This document shows, one piece after another, positions 47,750-58,791 of a stretch of 64,000 nucleotides of DNA. This DNA comes from an uncultured beta proteobacterium (GTDB lineage: Bacteria > Pseudomonadota > Gammaproteobacteria > Burkholderiales > Burkholderiaceae_C): NCBI GenBank assembly GCA_903832285.1, contig CAILAY010000168.1, forward strand, positions 36,188 through 100,187, read 5' to 3'. A model generated the notes under the pieces. That model saw nothing but the letters and a program-made list of their open reading frames with translations, was not told where the DNA came from and did no database searches. The position numbers and the translations under genes were made by a program. Each line of letters opens with the position of its first letter. Position 1 is the first letter of the stretch.

Positions 47750-48304
47750 ATGATCGCCCAAATCATCTCCCTTTTGCTTGACATTGCCACCGGACTTGTC
47801 GGGGGTGCCTGCCTGTTGCGTTTGTACATGCAGCAGCAGCGCGTTCCCTTCGGCAATCCGCTGGGGCGCCTGGTGTTTGCCTTGACAAACTGGCTGGTGC
47901 TTCCGCTGCGGCGGGCCGTGCCGACGATGGGATCGGTGGACTCGGCCAGTCTGCTCGGCGCGTTGCTGTTGCAACTCGCGCAATTCGGGCTGCTCTGGCT
48001 ACTGGACGGCGCACGCGGCGCGGCTGCGGTGGTGCCTGTATTGGCGCTGTTTGGGCTGCTGCGGCTGGTCCTGTCAGGCCTCACGGGTTTGATCATCGTC
48101 TACGCCGTGCTGTCGTGGGTGCAGTCGCATTCCCCCCTGGTCGGCCTGATGGAGCGCCTGTGTGCACCACCACTTCGACCATTGCGCCGCGTCATTCCTT
48201 TGGTCGGTGGAGTTGACCTGTCTCCACTGGCGCTACTGGTGCTGCTGCAGGTGCTGGCGATCATCCTCAGTTCAGCACAGGTCACAGTGCTTCGGATGCT
48301 CTGA
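47750..48304 (+). CDS. YggT-family membrane protein
   Basis: 184 residues. Two YggT repeats, each of two helices: MIAQIISLLLDIATGLVGGACLLRLYMQQQ (start) with PFGNPLGRLVFALTNWLVLPLRR, and GLTGLIIVYAVLSWVQSHSP with PLRRVIPLVGGVDLSPLALLVLLQVL. Family members are linked to osmotic tolerance or to cell-division and photosystem factors elsewhere; role here unknown. ATG 47750. The dispersed palindromic repeat fills the gap to convergent accD. Confidence 0.87.
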   Translation: MIAQIISLLLDIATGLVGGACLLRLYMQQQRVPFGNPLGRLVFALTNWLVLPLRRAVPTMGSVDSASLLGALLLQLAQFGLLWLLDGARGAAAVVPVLALFGLLRLVLSGLTGLIIVYAVLSWVQSHSPLVGLMERLCAPPLRPLRRVIPLVGGVDLSPLALLVLLQVLAIILSSAQVTVLRML

Positions 48305-48305
48305 T

Positions 48306-48360
48306 CAGTTGAGGACAGAGCAAAACTTGCAGCGCGTAGTTCTTGGTCGGTCCCACATTG
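48306..48360. repeat. Dispersed imperfect palindromic intergenic repeat, copy B (inverted)
   Basis: Read on the minus strand this matches the element at 11993-12047: GTGGGAC-GACCAAGA, TACGCG, then TTTTG, CTCTGTCCTCAACTGAT; about three quarters of positions agree by eye. It occupies the whole gap between the convergent YggT and accD genes. Confidence 0.65.
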
Positions 48361-48362
48361 TT

Positions 48363-49235
48363 TCAGGATACGGCGTCAGCCGGTTGGCGCTGCAGCATGG
48401 CCAGGGTGCTGGCTACGGTCTTGCGCAGTTCACGGCGGTCGCAGATGAAGTCGACGGCGCCCTGCTTTTGCAGGAACTCGGCACGCTGGAAACCCTCGGG
48501 AAGGGTCACTCGCACGGTGGACTCGATCACGCGCGGTCCGGCGAAACCAATCAGCGCCTTGGGCTCTGCAATCACCACGTCGCCCAAAAAGGCAAAGCCC
48601 GCGCTGACGCCACCCATGGTGGGGTCGGTGAGCACGCTGATGTAGGGCAGGCCTTTTTTTGCCAACCGCGTGAGTGCTGCGTTGGTCTTGGCCATCTGCA
48701 TCAGACTCAGCAGGCCTTCCTGCATGCGCGCGCCGCCGGTGGCAGTGAAGCAGATGAAGGGCACTTTCTGCTCGATCGCGGTGTGCACGCCGCGCACAAA
48801 ACGCTCTCCTACCACGCTGCCCATGCTGCCGCCCATGAAGTCAAACTCAAAGCAGGCCGCCACCACATTGATGCTCATCACGGCGCCGCCCATGACGATC
48901 AATGCATCGGTCTCGCCCGTATTCTCCAACGCCTCTTTCAGGCGTTCGGTGTACTTGCGGCTGTCCTTGAACTTAAGCGCGTCCACCGGCAGCACTTCCT
49001 GTCCGATCTCGTAGCGACCTTCCCCGTCCAGAAAGGTGTTCAACCTGGCGCGGGCGCCGATACGCAGATGGTGGCTGCAACTCGGGCACACGTTCTGGTT
49101 CTGTTCCAGGTCGGTCTTGTATTGCACGGTATCGCAGGCCGGACATTTCACCCACAGGCCTTCGGGCACGGTGCGTCGATCGGCCGGGTCCGTGTGCTGA
49201 ATTTTTGAAGGGAGAAGTTTTTCTAGCCAGCTCAT
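48363..49235 (-). CDS. accD: Acetyl-CoA carboxylase carboxyltransferase beta subunit
   Basis: 290 residues. N-terminal zinc ribbon with two CxxC pairs ([10 protein letters not shown] and [10 protein letters not shown]), then a crotonase-fold carboxyltransferase domain ([54 protein letters not shown]). With AccA it transfers carboxyl from biotin to acetyl-CoA to form malonyl-CoA. ATG 49235 ([11 protein letters not shown]) with AAGGA upstream. Last gene of the fimV-truA-trp run. Confidence 0.95.
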   Translation of the reverse strand: MSWLEKLLPSKIQHTDPADRRTVPEGLWVKCPACDTVQYKTDLEQNQNVCPSCSHHLRIGARARLNTFLDGEGRYEIGQEVLPVDALKFKDSRKYTERLKEALENTGETDALIVMGGAVMSINVVAACFEFDFMGGSMGSVVGERFVRGVHTAIEQKVPFICFTATGGARMQEGLLSLMQMAKTNAALTRLAKKGLPYISVLTDPTMGGVSAGFAFLGDVVIAEPKALIGFAGPRVIESTVRVTLPEGFQRAEFLQKQGAVDFICDRRELRKTVASTLAMLQRQPADAVS

Positions 49236-49275
49236 AGGGGAGGTTCCTTGCAAGAAGGTTTCAGGGTGGGGAAGA

Positions 49276-50096
49276 TTATGCGTCCAGCGCGCTGCGGATT
49301 TCGCGCAGGAAACTGGCCGCGGCAGTGACCACCTGATCGCGCGGCTGCTGCTCGATCAACTGGATGATCTTGCTGCCAATCACCACGGCATCAGCCACCG
49401 CCCCTACTGCTACGGCCGTGGCGGCGTCGCGAATGCCAAAACCCACGCCCACTGGAATGTTTACATGGGACCGAATGCGCGGCAGCATGGCGCTCACCGC
49501 GCCCGTGTCCAGGTTGCCCGCACCGGTGACGCCCTTGAGCGAGACGTAGTAGACGTAGCCGCTGGCCACCTGCGCGATCTGCGCCATGCGCTCGTCGGTG
49601 CTGGTGGGTGCCAGCAGGAAGATCAGATCCATCTGGTGCGCACGCAACTGCTGCGCGAAGGTGATGCATTCTTCGGGCGGATAGTCCACCACCAGCACGC
49701 CGTCCACCCCGGCAGCGCTGGCATCAATGATGAAGGCACTCTCTCCCGGTGTTGGTGCGGCGTGCAGCTGGTCGTAGCGTTCGATCGGATTGGCGTAGCC
49801 CATCAGCACCACCGGCGTGCTCTCATCACGTGTGCGAAAGTCCCGCACCATCTGCAGTACCTGACGCAGGCCGATGCCAAAGCTCAGTGCCTTGTCTCCC
49901 GCTTGCTGAATCACCGGGCCGTCGGCGGCGGGGTCGGAAAATGGCACGCCCAACTCGATCACATCGGCGCCGGCTGCGACCATGCCCAGCATCAGTTCGG
50001 GTGTGATGTCGGCAAACGGGAAGCCGGCTGTGACGTAGGGAATCAGCGCCTTGCGCTGCTGCACCTTTAGCGCCTCAAAGGTGGCTTGAATGCGGC

Positions 50097-50100
<4 letters not shown>
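49276..50100 (-). CDS. trpA: Tryptophan synthase alpha subunit
   Basis: 274 residues. [40 protein letters not shown] (catalytic Glu and Asp) and [15 protein letters not shown], then [12 protein letters not shown] and [11 protein letters not shown] for phosphate binding. It cleaves indole-3-glycerol phosphate to indole. ATG 50100 overlaps the trpB stop by four bases (ATGA); the long upstream extension of this frame is a shadow of trpB. Confidence 0.96.
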
Positions 50101-51380
<1,280 letters not shown>

Positions 51381-51423
51381 GTTGTTGGGGTGCTGCGAAC
51401 CGTGGCTGCACCGGGTGCCAGCG

Positions 51424-52113
51424 TCAGGTCCTTGAAATTCGAAATTGTTCGTCAGCGGCTCGCACCGCGGCAACGAATTGATGGATCTTTTCGGGGTCCT
51501 TGATGCCTTTGGACCGCTCGACGCCCGAACTCACATCCACGGCGAGCGATTTACAGCGCGGCCGCAGCTGCGTGATGCCATCGATCACGTTGGCAGTGTT
51601 GAGTCCACCACTCAAGACGAGGTGAGCGTCGACGCTTGGAGGTAGCAGTGACCAATTGAATGTTTTCCCACCGCCACCATAACCGTCGACGTGAGCGTCG
51701 AGCAGCAGGGCTTGGGCATGTGTGTAGCGAGACGCGAATTCTAGCAAGTTAAAGCCACCGCTGCCGTCGACGGGAATACGCGCGGCTCGCAAGAAGGGGC
51801 GGCCAAGTCGGCGTGCGACCTCAGAGCAAAAGTTGGGCGTCTCGTCGCCGTGAAACTGCAACATTGCGCCAGGGATGGCTGCGCAGGCAGCCGCGATGTC
51901 GGTGGCGGAGGCGTTCACAAACAGCAGCACCGGCGTCACAAACGGCGGGAGGAGCCGTGCCAGTTCGGCTGTTCGACTGGCATCGACAAAGCGCGGACTG
52001 GGTGGGTACTGCACAAAACCGACCGCGTCCGCGCCCGCCGCAACAGCGCAGCCCACGTCCTGCTCGCGTGTCAGGCCGCAGATCTTGATGCGTGTTCTAG
52101 CTGCAGGGTTCAT
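51424..52113 (-). CDS. trpF: Phosphoribosylanthranilate isomerase
   Basis: 229 residues, (beta/alpha)8 barrel. [20 protein letters not shown] (catalytic Cys), [24 protein letters not shown] and [19 protein letters not shown], ending [17 protein letters not shown] (catalytic Asp). Amadori rearrangement in tryptophan synthesis. ATG 52113 overlaps the truA stop (52110). Confidence 0.95.
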   Translation of the reverse strand: MNPAARTRIKICGLTREQDVGCAVAAGADAVGFVQYPPSPRFVDASRTAELARLLPPFVTPVLLFVNASATDIAAACAAIPGAMLQFHGDETPNFCSEVARRLGRPFLRAARIPVDGSGGFNLLEFASRYTHAQALLLDAHVDGYGGGGKTFNWSLLPPSVDAHLVLSGGLNTANVIDGITQLRPRCKSLAVDVSSGVERSKGIKDPEKIHQFVAAVRAADEQFRISRT

Positions 52114-52904
52114 GGCAGCCAGTCGAAGGCCGCGGTGCGCGTGGGCAAGCCCCAGTGCGGCGCATAGATCGGGCCCAAGAAATACAGTCCTTCGGGCGCG
52201 AAGGTTGGGGCGGCGGCGTCACGCGAGCAGGCCTGCAAAACGTCTTTCATCCATTCGGCGGTGTGTTTGCCGTGGCCGATGGCAACCAGGCAGCCCATGA
52301 TGTTGCGAATCATGTGGTGCAAAAAGGCGCTCGCTTCGAATTCGAAGCGCCAATAGCCCGCGCCCGATTCACCGCGCCGCGTGATATCGATCCGTTGCAT
52401 GGTCTTGACGGGCGACTTGGCCTGGCAGGCCGAGGCGCGAAAGGATGTGAAGTCGTGCTCACCCAAAAGATGACACGCGGCTTCCTTCATGGCATCGCCG
52501 TCGAGCGGTTTGAACACCCAACCCACGCGCTGCGCGTCCACGCTCGGTCGCACCGGCGACTCCAGCAACACATAGGCGTAGCGCCGTGCCAAGGCGCTGC
52601 TGCGGCAATGAAACTCGGGCGGCACCTCGCGTGCCCATTGGACCGCAATGTCGGCGGGCAGATTGGCATTGGTGCCACGCACCCACGACGGCAGATCGCG
52701 CTGCGCTTCGGTATCGAAGTGCACAACCTGCATCAAGCCATGCACACCGGCGTCAGTGCGACCCGCGCACAGGGTGGCAATGCGTCCCGAGGCAAGTCGG
52801 GAGAGCGCCGACTCCAGTCGATCCTGCACCGTGCACCCAGACAACTGGCTTTGCCAACCCTCGTAGGCGTGGCCGTTGTAGCTGATGCCGAGTGCCAGCC
52901 TCAC
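52110..52904 (-). CDS. truA: tRNA pseudouridine(38-40) synthase TruA
   Basis: 264 residues with the chosen start. CAGRTDAGVHGLMQVVHFDT contains the catalytic Asp; FTSFRASACQAKSPVKTM and SAFLHHMIRNIMGCLVAIG are typical. GTG 52904 gives the family-like N-terminus MRLALGISYNGHAYEGWQSQ, four bases after the fimV stop; a longer frame from TTG 52943 overlaps fimV by 35 bases and is less likely. Confidence 0.93.
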   Translation of the reverse strand: MRLALGISYNGHAYEGWQSQLSGCTVQDRLESALSRLASGRIATLCAGRTDAGVHGLMQVVHFDTEAQRDLPSWVRGTNANLPADIAVQWAREVPPEFHCRSSALARRYAYVLLESPVRPSVDAQRVGWVFKPLDGDAMKEAACHLLGEHDFTSFRASACQAKSPVKTMQRIDITRRGESGAGYWRFEFEASAFLHHMIRNIMGCLVAIGHGKHTAEWMKDVLQACSRDAAAPTFAPEGLYFLGPIYAPHWGLPTRTAAFDWLP

Positions 52905-52908
52905 CGAA

Positions 52909-55509
52909 TCAGAGCGGGGGCTGAGCGAAGTTCGACTGGGCAAAACCCAGTTCGCTCAGGAAACGTTTCGCATCGGTGCGAAGTTGCCCCGACGCCAGCG
53001 TGTAGACCTCTTCGGCCAAGGCGTGGGCGCCGTCATTGTCGCCAATCGACTGAAACTCCCTGGCCAGGGCAAGCTTGGTGGCCAGCGGATCCAGGGTATC
53101 GGTGTCGGCCTCTTCGGCCGCGGCAGCAGGCGCCGCTGTGGCAGGCTCCAGGTCCAGCGAAAGCGCGCCCAAGTCAAACGACAGCATTTCGGGAGGAGTC
53201 GATGGCGCGCTCGACGTTGCAGTCTGGGATTTGATCTTCGGCGGAGCGCTTGGTTCCGAAAAAGTGGGCGTCGGCAGTTCCGGTTCGATTGCGGGAGCGA
53301 CGTCGGCCTCGGCAACCACCGGTGCCGCAACGACGGCTGTACTTCCCGCTACCGCTACCGCGGCGTGGGGGTCGTCAGCAAGTCCGCTCGGCGGGGCCTC
53401 ATAAAGTGCAATGGGTTCACTGGTTGAATCCGACTCGTGCAAAACGCCCATCACGCTGGGCTGGTGGTCCATCGGTACGGCCTGTGCCTTGGCCGCGAAA
53501 TCCAGATCGAAATCCAGATCCAGATCCACAGGCTCGGCCGGCTTGGCATCCCCTTCGGCTTGGATGGGACGGGATTCAGACTCTGCCTCACCGGCAACTG
53601 ATCGATCTGCCTGATAGAGCGCATTTTCGCGATCAAGGTCGCGGCCCAGATCGCAGATATGCTCCCATTCCGCGCCCTGGCCCTGGCTCACCGCGTAGGC
53701 CGCGCCGGCATTTGCATTGAAAGCAGTAATGTCTGCGCGCTTGGCGTAGATGTCGGCCAATTTGGCATGGATGGCCACGCGTGAAGGCGTGGTATGCAAG
53801 GCGTCCCTGAGAATATCTTCAGCCTGCTGATCCCTACCATAGGCGAGGTAAACGTCGGCCTCGGCCACGGGGTCAACCTCACCGCTCGCATCCAGTTGAC
53901 TGGGCGAATAGATCATCGACGAACCGCCGCTGACGACGCTGTCGTTGCTGGTGTCCACCTGCTCGCCGCCGCTGGCTCCAAAGAAGGAATCCGGCTGCAA
54001 GTGGCTGTCCAGGAAGGAACTCTCGCCGGTGCCCGACTTCTTGTTTCGCCGTGTCCGGTACACCGCAAATCCTGCCAACAGGCCAGCAATGGCCAACGCA
54101 CCGCCAAGAATCAGCGGGTTTTCCAGCACATCGTCCAGGAAACTGGACTCGGATGCGGGTGCGGGCGTCGATGTCTTGGCCAGCGGTTTGGGTGCAGCCG
54201 GCTTGGAGGCGGTGACTTGAGCCGGTGTCGGTGCCGACGCTGGTGCCGATGTGACGGCTGCCAGAGGAGTTGCCACGGTCAACGCCGGTTTCGTTTCAAT
54301 TGCAGGAGCAATTGGTTTGGCCGTCGCAGCCGTCGAGGCGGCGGCCATTGGCGCTGCAGGCGCCGAGGCAACACCAACCTTGACCTTGTTCAACTCGGCA
54401 ATGTTGCGCGACAGTTCAGCCGTGCGCGCGGCTGCATCCTTGGCCAGTCGCTCGGCGGCAATCCTGTCATCCACAGCCTTGTTTGGGGCGGTGGGTTTTG
54501 AAAGCGTCAACTTGTCCGGCGTGGCTGCGGTCGACTTCTTGTCTTCCACTTGGGCCTGTACCTTGCCTGTGGCCTGACGGGCGACGGCACTGGGCGCAGT
54601 CGCTGGTGCCGCAGTGGCAAGATGGTTCCGGAAATCGTTGAAATCCTTGCTCTGCGCCAACACGGTTTGAGTTGCCGCATCGCGCGAGGTTTCCTGTGCT
54701 TGCTCGCTGGTCGGCAGGTCAAGTACGGCGCCGGACTTCAGCCGATTGATGTTGTTGGCCGTGAATGCATCCGGATTGCTGCGCAGCAGTGCCACCAGCA
54801 TTTGATCCAGCGAAACGCTGGCGGCCTTATGTGCCCCGGCGATCTTGCTGGCCGTGTCGCCGGGATGAACCGTGATCTGTCTGGCAGTGGCGGCGGGTGC
54901 CTTTTCTACGGGCGTGGCCGGCGCAGCGGCCACGGCAGGACGTTGTACCTTCGGTTTGGGTGCCGGCGCACTGGCCTCATGTGCCGGTGGTGTGTTCGCG
55001 ACCGGTGCCGCCACATTGGCAGTCACCTGCGGTGCTGTTGGCGCCGCAACCTCGCGCAGACTGGGTGGGTCAAAAAGCAGCGTGTAGTCGCGCAGAATGC
55101 GTCCCGATGACCAGGTGGCCTCCAGAATCAGATCGACAAATGGCTCATTGACGACCCGATCACCGCTCAGTTTCAAAAACATCTTGCCATCGGCGCGGCG
55201 TTGTAATGTGACCTGTAGGTTGTTGATCGCGGGATTGAATTCCAGCCCCGTCGCCTTGAAGGCTTCAGCCGAAGCCACGGCACCCTTGAGGGTTTCGGCT
55301 TCCTCTGCGTTGATCTCGGGAATGTCGATTTCGGCCCGAAGTGGCTGCCCTAGCGCCGACTGAACGGTGAGGCGACCCAGGGAAAGCGCGTCGGCGTTGG
55401 AGCCCACCAGGCTCAATAGGACAGCGATGGACGCTGCCAGCACGGGTTTGCGCATTCGCGGGATGTTTTCCATCAGTGATTTCACCTTCAAAGCGTTGTC
55501 GATGGGCAT
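52909..55509 (-). CDS. fimV: FimV-like pilus/motility hub protein
   Basis: 866 residues. Signal/anchor segment near 22-42 (VLAASIAVLLSLVGSNADAL), then the FimV N-terminal domain LSLGRLTVQSALGQPLRAEI, a LysM-like region (RQITVHPGDTASKIAGAH), a long Ala/Pro/Lys-rich linker, one membrane helix (PLILGGALAIAGLLAGFAVY) and a C-terminal acidic cytoplasmic part with TPR-like repeats (DVYLAYGRDQQAEDILRDAL) ending in the FimV_C motif (KLALAREFQSIGDNDGAHAL). FimV binds peptidoglycan and organises type IV pili and polar signalling. It sits between asd and truA as in related genomes. ATG 55509 or 55473. Confidence 0.88.
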   Translation of the reverse strand: MPIDNALKVKSLMENIPRMRKPVLAASIAVLLSLVGSNADALSLGRLTVQSALGQPLRAEIDIPEINAEEAETLKGAVASAEAFKATGLEFNPAINNLQVTLQRRADGKMFLKLSGDRVVNEPFVDLILEATWSSGRILRDYTLLFDPPSLREVAAPTAPQVTANVAAPVANTPPAHEASAPAPKPKVQRPAVAAAPATPVEKAPAATARQITVHPGDTASKIAGAHKAASVSLDQMLVALLRSNPDAFTANNINRLKSGAVLDLPTSEQAQETSRDAATQTVLAQSKDFNDFRNHLATAAPATAPSAVARQATGKVQAQVEDKKSTAATPDKLTLSKPTAPNKAVDDRIAAERLAKDAAARTAELSRNIAELNKVKVGVASAPAAPMAAASTAATAKPIAPAIETKPALTVATPLAAVTSAPASAPTPAQVTASKPAAPKPLAKTSTPAPASESSFLDDVLENPLILGGALAIAGLLAGFAVYRTRRNKKSGTGESSFLDSHLQPDSFFGASGGEQVDTSNDSVVSGGSSMIYSPSQLDASGEVDPVAEADVYLAYGRDQQAEDILRDALHTTPSRVAIHAKLADIYAKRADITAFNANAGAAYAVSQGQGAEWEHICDLGRDLDRENALYQADRSVAGEAESESRPIQAEGDAKPAEPVDLDLDFDLDFAAKAQAVPMDHQPSVMGVLHESDSTSEPIALYEAPPSGLADDPHAAVAVAGSTAVVAAPVVAEADVAPAIEPELPTPTFSEPSAPPKIKSQTATSSAPSTPPEMLSFDLGALSLDLEPATAAPAAAAEEADTDTLDPLATKLALAREFQSIGDNDGAHALAEEVYTLASGQLRTDAKRFLSELGFAQSNFAQPPL

Positions 55510-55559
55510 TTATTGTCTCAATATTCGGAAAATCGCCTGAACCTAAGAAACTAAAAAGA

Positions 55560-55588
55560 ACAATAGCATCAATACTTTAGCCTGACAA
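55560..55588 (-). promoter_or_regulatory. Predicted fimV promoter
   Basis: On the minus strand TTGTCA (55588-55583, five of six to TTGACA) is separated by 17 bases from TATTGT (55565-55560, four of six to TATAAT), 50 bases upstream of the fimV start. It implies that fimV-truA-trpFBA-accD can be transcribed independently of leu-asd. Confidence 0.55.
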
Positions 55589-55711
55589 GCTAAGGCGGGT
55601 TTTAACTTTATACCGCGACTCCCCGGGTCCGTGGTCAAAGCTTCTTTGTTGCCACATGACAACGAGCTGTTACATCAACTCACAGACTGCGGCGCACGAC
55701 CGGGACCGCCC

Positions 55712-56875
55712 TCAGGCCCGCAGCAGAATACGCAGCATGCGGCGCAACGGTTCGGCCGCACCCCAAAGCAGCTGGTCTCCAATGGTGAACGCGCCCACAT
55801 ATTCAGGACCCATCGCCAACTTGCGAATTCGTCCCACCGGAATGCCCAGCGTGCCCGTCACGGCGACCGGTGTCAACTCGCGCATCGTTGCTTCGCGCGT
55901 GTTCGGAATCACCTTGACCCAGGCGTTGTCGGCCGCAAGCAGGGCTTCAATGTCCGCGTTGGGTACGTCGCGGCGCAGTTTGAATGTCAGGGCCTGGCTG
56001 TGACAGCGCATGGCCCCGACGCGCACGCAAAAGCCATCCACGGGAACTGCGGGCGAATCAAAGCCAGCGCCCTGGCCCATGATCTTGTTGGTTTCGGCGC
56101 CACCCTTCCATTCCTCGCGGGAAACGCCCCAGGCGGCGTCATCGGGCTGCTTGCCGATACCCAGATCCTTGTCGATCCAGGGAATGAGAGATCCGCCCAA
56201 AGGCACCCCGAAGTTGGCGGTTTCCGTCGAGGAGAGCGACTGCTGTTTTGCCAGCACCAACCGGTCGATTTCAAGGATGGCCGACTTCGGGTCGTCCAGC
56301 AGTGGGCGCACCTCGGCGTTGAGCGTGCCGAATTGTGTCAGCAATTCACGCATGTGCTGCGCGCCGCCGCCAGAAGCGGCCTGATAGGTCATGGTGGTCA
56401 TCCACTCCACCAGTCCCGCTTTATACAGCGCACCCACGCCCATCAGCATGCAACTCACGGTGCAGTTGCCACCGATCCAGTTGTTGCCACCTTTGAGCAA
56501 GGCATGTTGAATGACGGGCAGGTTCACCGGATCCAGCACGATCACGGCATCGTCTGCCATGCGCAGCGTAGAGGCGGCGTCGATCCAGTGACCACGCCAG
56601 CCCGCCGCCCGTAATTTGGGGAAGACCTCAGTGGTGTAGTCGCCGCCTTGGGCCGTGATGATGACATCGCAGCGCTTCAGGGCGGCGATGTCAAAGGCGT
56701 CCTTGAGTTGGGTCTCACTCTTCGCTTGCGCCGGGGCAGAGCCGCCCGCATTGGAGGTGGAAAAGAACACCGGCTCGATCAACGCGAAGTCGCCTTCGGA
56801 TTGCATACGGTCCATCAGGACCGAGCCGACCATGCCGCGCCAGCCCACCAGTCCCACCAGATTTCCCACTTTCAT
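55712..56875 (-). CDS. asd: Aspartate-semialdehyde dehydrogenase
   Basis: 387 residues, the Gram-negative Asd type. [19 protein letters not shown] (NADP site), [20 protein letters not shown] with the nucleophile Cys, and [21 protein letters not shown] with [11 protein letters not shown] for substrate binding. Reduces aspartyl phosphate on the way to lysine, threonine and methionine and to diaminopimelate for the cell wall. It starts three bases after the leuB stop, so it is translationally linked to leucine genes. 202 bases separate it from fimV. Confidence 0.95.
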   Translation of the reverse strand: MKVGNLVGLVGWRGMVGSVLMDRMQSEGDFALIEPVFFSTSNAGGSAPAQAKSETQLKDAFDIAALKRCDVIITAQGGDYTTEVFPKLRAAGWRGHWIDAASTLRMADDAVIVLDPVNLPVIQHALLKGGNNWIGGNCTVSCMLMGVGALYKAGLVEWMTTMTYQAASGGGAQHMRELLTQFGTLNAEVRPLLDDPKSAILEIDRLVLAKQQSLSSTETANFGVPLGGSLIPWIDKDLGIGKQPDDAAWGVSREEWKGGAETNKIMGQGAGFDSPAVPVDGFCVRVGAMRCHSQALTFKLRRDVPNADIEALLAADNAWVKVIPNTREATMRELTPVAVTGTLGIPVGRIRKLAMGPEYVGAFTIGDQLLWGAAEPLRRMLRILLRA

Positions 56876-56878
56876 TTA

Positions 56879-57961
56879 TCAGCCCTTGTTGTTGGTAACG
56901 GCCGCGACTACTGCATCGCCCATGGCCTGGGTACCGACGCGTGTCGTGCCTTCGGAATAAATGTCGCCAGTGCGCAAACCGGCTGCCAGCACGTCCTTGA
57001 CCGCGGCCTCGATCCGCTGCGCCGCTTCAGGCTGATTCAGCGAGAAGCGCAGCATCATGGCCACCGACAATATTGTAGCCAGCGGATTCGCCACTCCTTG
57101 CCCTGCGATGTCGGGCGCGCTGCCGTGGCTCGGCTCGTACAGACCCTGGTTGCCCGCGTTCAGGCTGGCCGAGGGCAGCATGCCGATGGAGCCGGTCAGC
57201 ATCGCGGCCTCGTCACTCAGGATGTCGCCAAACATATTGCCTGTGACGAGCACATCGAATTTCTTCGGCGCCTTCACCAGTTGCATCGCGGCGTTGTCCA
57301 CGTACATGTGGTCCAAAGCCACGTCCGGGTACAGCAGGCCGACCTCGCTCACCACGTCTTTCCAGAACTGGAATGTCTCCAGCACATTCGCCTTGTCCAC
57401 GCTGGTGACGCGCTTGCTGCGCTTGCGCGCCGCCTGAAACGCCACATGCGCGATGCGCTCGATCTCGGGGCGCGAGTAGCGCATGGTGTCAAAGGCTTCC
57501 TCGTCGCCGGGGAAGTGACCGTCCACCGCCGTGCGCCGACCCCGAGGCTGCCCAAAGTAGATATCGCCCGTGAGCTCCCTGATGATGAGAATGTCCAGGC
57601 CCGCGATCAGCTCGGGCCGCAGGCTGGAGGCGCCAACCAGTTGCTCGTAGCAGATGGCGGGACGGAAATTGGCGAACAGTCCCAGGTTCTTGCGCAGCCC
57701 CAGGATCGCCTGTTCCGGACGCAGATGGCGCTCAAGGCGGTCGTACTTCCAGTCGCCCACGGCGCCGAACAGCACGGCGTCGGCGTCCCTGGCGAGTTTG
57801 AGCGTCGCGTCCGGTAGCGGATGGCCGTGCGCCTCGAAGGCGGCGCCGCCTACGAGTGCGCTCTCCAGCTCAAAGCGAAGGTCCAGAACCTTCAAAACCT
57901 TCACGGCCTCGGCCACGATCTCGGTGCCGATGCCGTCACCCGGTAGAACTGCGATTTTCAT
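56879..57961 (-). CDS. leuB: 3-isopropylmalate dehydrogenase
   Basis: 360 residues. [51 protein letters not shown] and [20 protein letters not shown] with [19 protein letters not shown]-dependent oxidative decarboxylation of 3-isopropylmalate. 36 bases after the leuD stop, in the order leuC-entericidin-leuD-leuB-asd. Confidence 0.97.
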   Translation of the reverse strand: MKIAVLPGDGIGTEIVAEAVKVLKVLDLRFELESALVGGAAFEAHGHPLPDATLKLARDADAVLFGAVGDWKYDRLERHLRPEQAILGLRKNLGLFANFRPAICYEQLVGASSLRPELIAGLDILIIRELTGDIYFGQPRGRRTAVDGHFPGDEEAFDTMRYSRPEIERIAHVAFQAARKRSKRVTSVDKANVLETFQFWKDVVSEVGLLYPDVALDHMYVDNAAMQLVKAPKKFDVLVTGNMFGDILSDEAAMLTGSIGMLPSASLNAGNQGLYEPSHGSAPDIAGQGVANPLATILSVAMMLRFSLNQPEAAQRIEAAVKDVLAAGLRTGDIYSEGTTRVGTQAMGDAVVAAVTNNKG

Positions 57962-57997
57962 GATACGTGATGCGCTACAAAATAGGGAGCATAAAAA

Positions 57998-58642
57998 TTA
58001 AACGGTGTGTGCCAGCCAGGGCTTTTCCAACATGCGCTGGGCTTCAAACGCGACGATCTTGTCGCGCTGGCGCAGCGTCAGGGCGATGTCGTCAAAACCG
58101 TTCAGCAGACAGTACTTGCGAAACGCCTGAACTTCGAAGGTCAGGGCTTCGCCATTCGGTTGGAGCACGAGCTGGCGTTCCAGATCGATGCTCAAGGTGT
58201 AGCCCGGGAAGGCCAACGCTTCGTCGAACAAGCGGCACACCGCGGCGTCGCTCATGACGATCGGCAGCAAGCCATTCTTGAAACAATTGTTGAAAAAGAT
58301 GTCGGCGAAGCTGGGCGCGATGATGGCGCGAAAACCGTACTGGTCCAGCGCCCAGGGCGCGTGTTCGCGCGACGAGCCGCAGCCAAAATTCTTGCGCGCC
58401 AGCAGGATCGATGCGCCTGCGTAGCGCGGCTGATTCAGCACAAAGTCGGGGTTGGGTCGGCGCGTCGATGGGTCTTGTCCCGGAAAGCCGGCATCCAGGT
58501 AGCGCCACTCGTCAAACAGGTTCACGCCGAAGCCGGTTTTGCGGATCGACTTGAGGAACTGCTTGGGGATGATCGCGTCGGTATCCACATTTTCGCGGTC
58601 CATGGGGGCCACCAGCCCCTGATGCAGGTCGAATTTTTGCAT
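57998..58642 (-). CDS. leuD: 3-isopropylmalate dehydratase small subunit
   Basis: 214 residues. [53 protein letters not shown] and [13 protein letters not shown] are the LeuD signature. With LeuC it isomerises 2- to 3-isopropylmalate. The ATG at 58642 shares one base with the entericidin stop (TGATG), so the two are coupled. The longer open frame to 58990 is a shadow. Confidence 0.97.
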   Translation of the reverse strand: MQKFDLHQGLVAPMDRENVDTDAIIPKQFLKSIRKTGFGVNLFDEWRYLDAGFPGQDPSTRRPNPDFVLNQPRYAGASILLARKNFGCGSSREHAPWALDQYGFRAIIAPSFADIFFNNCFKNGLLPIVMSDAAVCRLFDEALAFPGYTLSIDLERQLVLQPNGEALTFEVQAFRKYCLLNGFDDIALTLRQRDKIVAFEAQRMLEKPWLAHTV

Positions 58643-58773
58643 CACTTCTTCTTCGCCGCATCTTCGATCTTTTCGCCGGCCTTTTGCAGATCCTGTCCGA
58701 CACCGCGCACGGTGTTGCAGCCGGACAAGACCAGAGCCAGCGCCAACGCCAGCAGGGAAACAATGGTTCTCAT
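58642..58773 (-). CDS. Entericidin A/B-family small lipoprotein
   Basis: 43 residues. Signal peptide [19 protein letters not shown] with lipobox LSGC (Cys19), then [20 protein letters not shown] and AAKKK: the entericidin EcnA/EcnB pattern of a short amphipathic helix. Predicted outer- or inner-membrane lipoprotein; E. coli EcnAB is a stress-linked antidote/toxin pair, but single copies are widespread and of unclear role. AAGGAATCTTCCC precedes ATG 58773. It overlaps leuD by one base and starts 18 bases after the leuC stop. Confidence 0.85.
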   Translation of the reverse strand: MRTIVSLLALALALVLSGCNTVRGVGQDLQKAGEKIEDAAKKK

Positions 58774-58791
58774 GGGAAGATTCCTTGGTGT

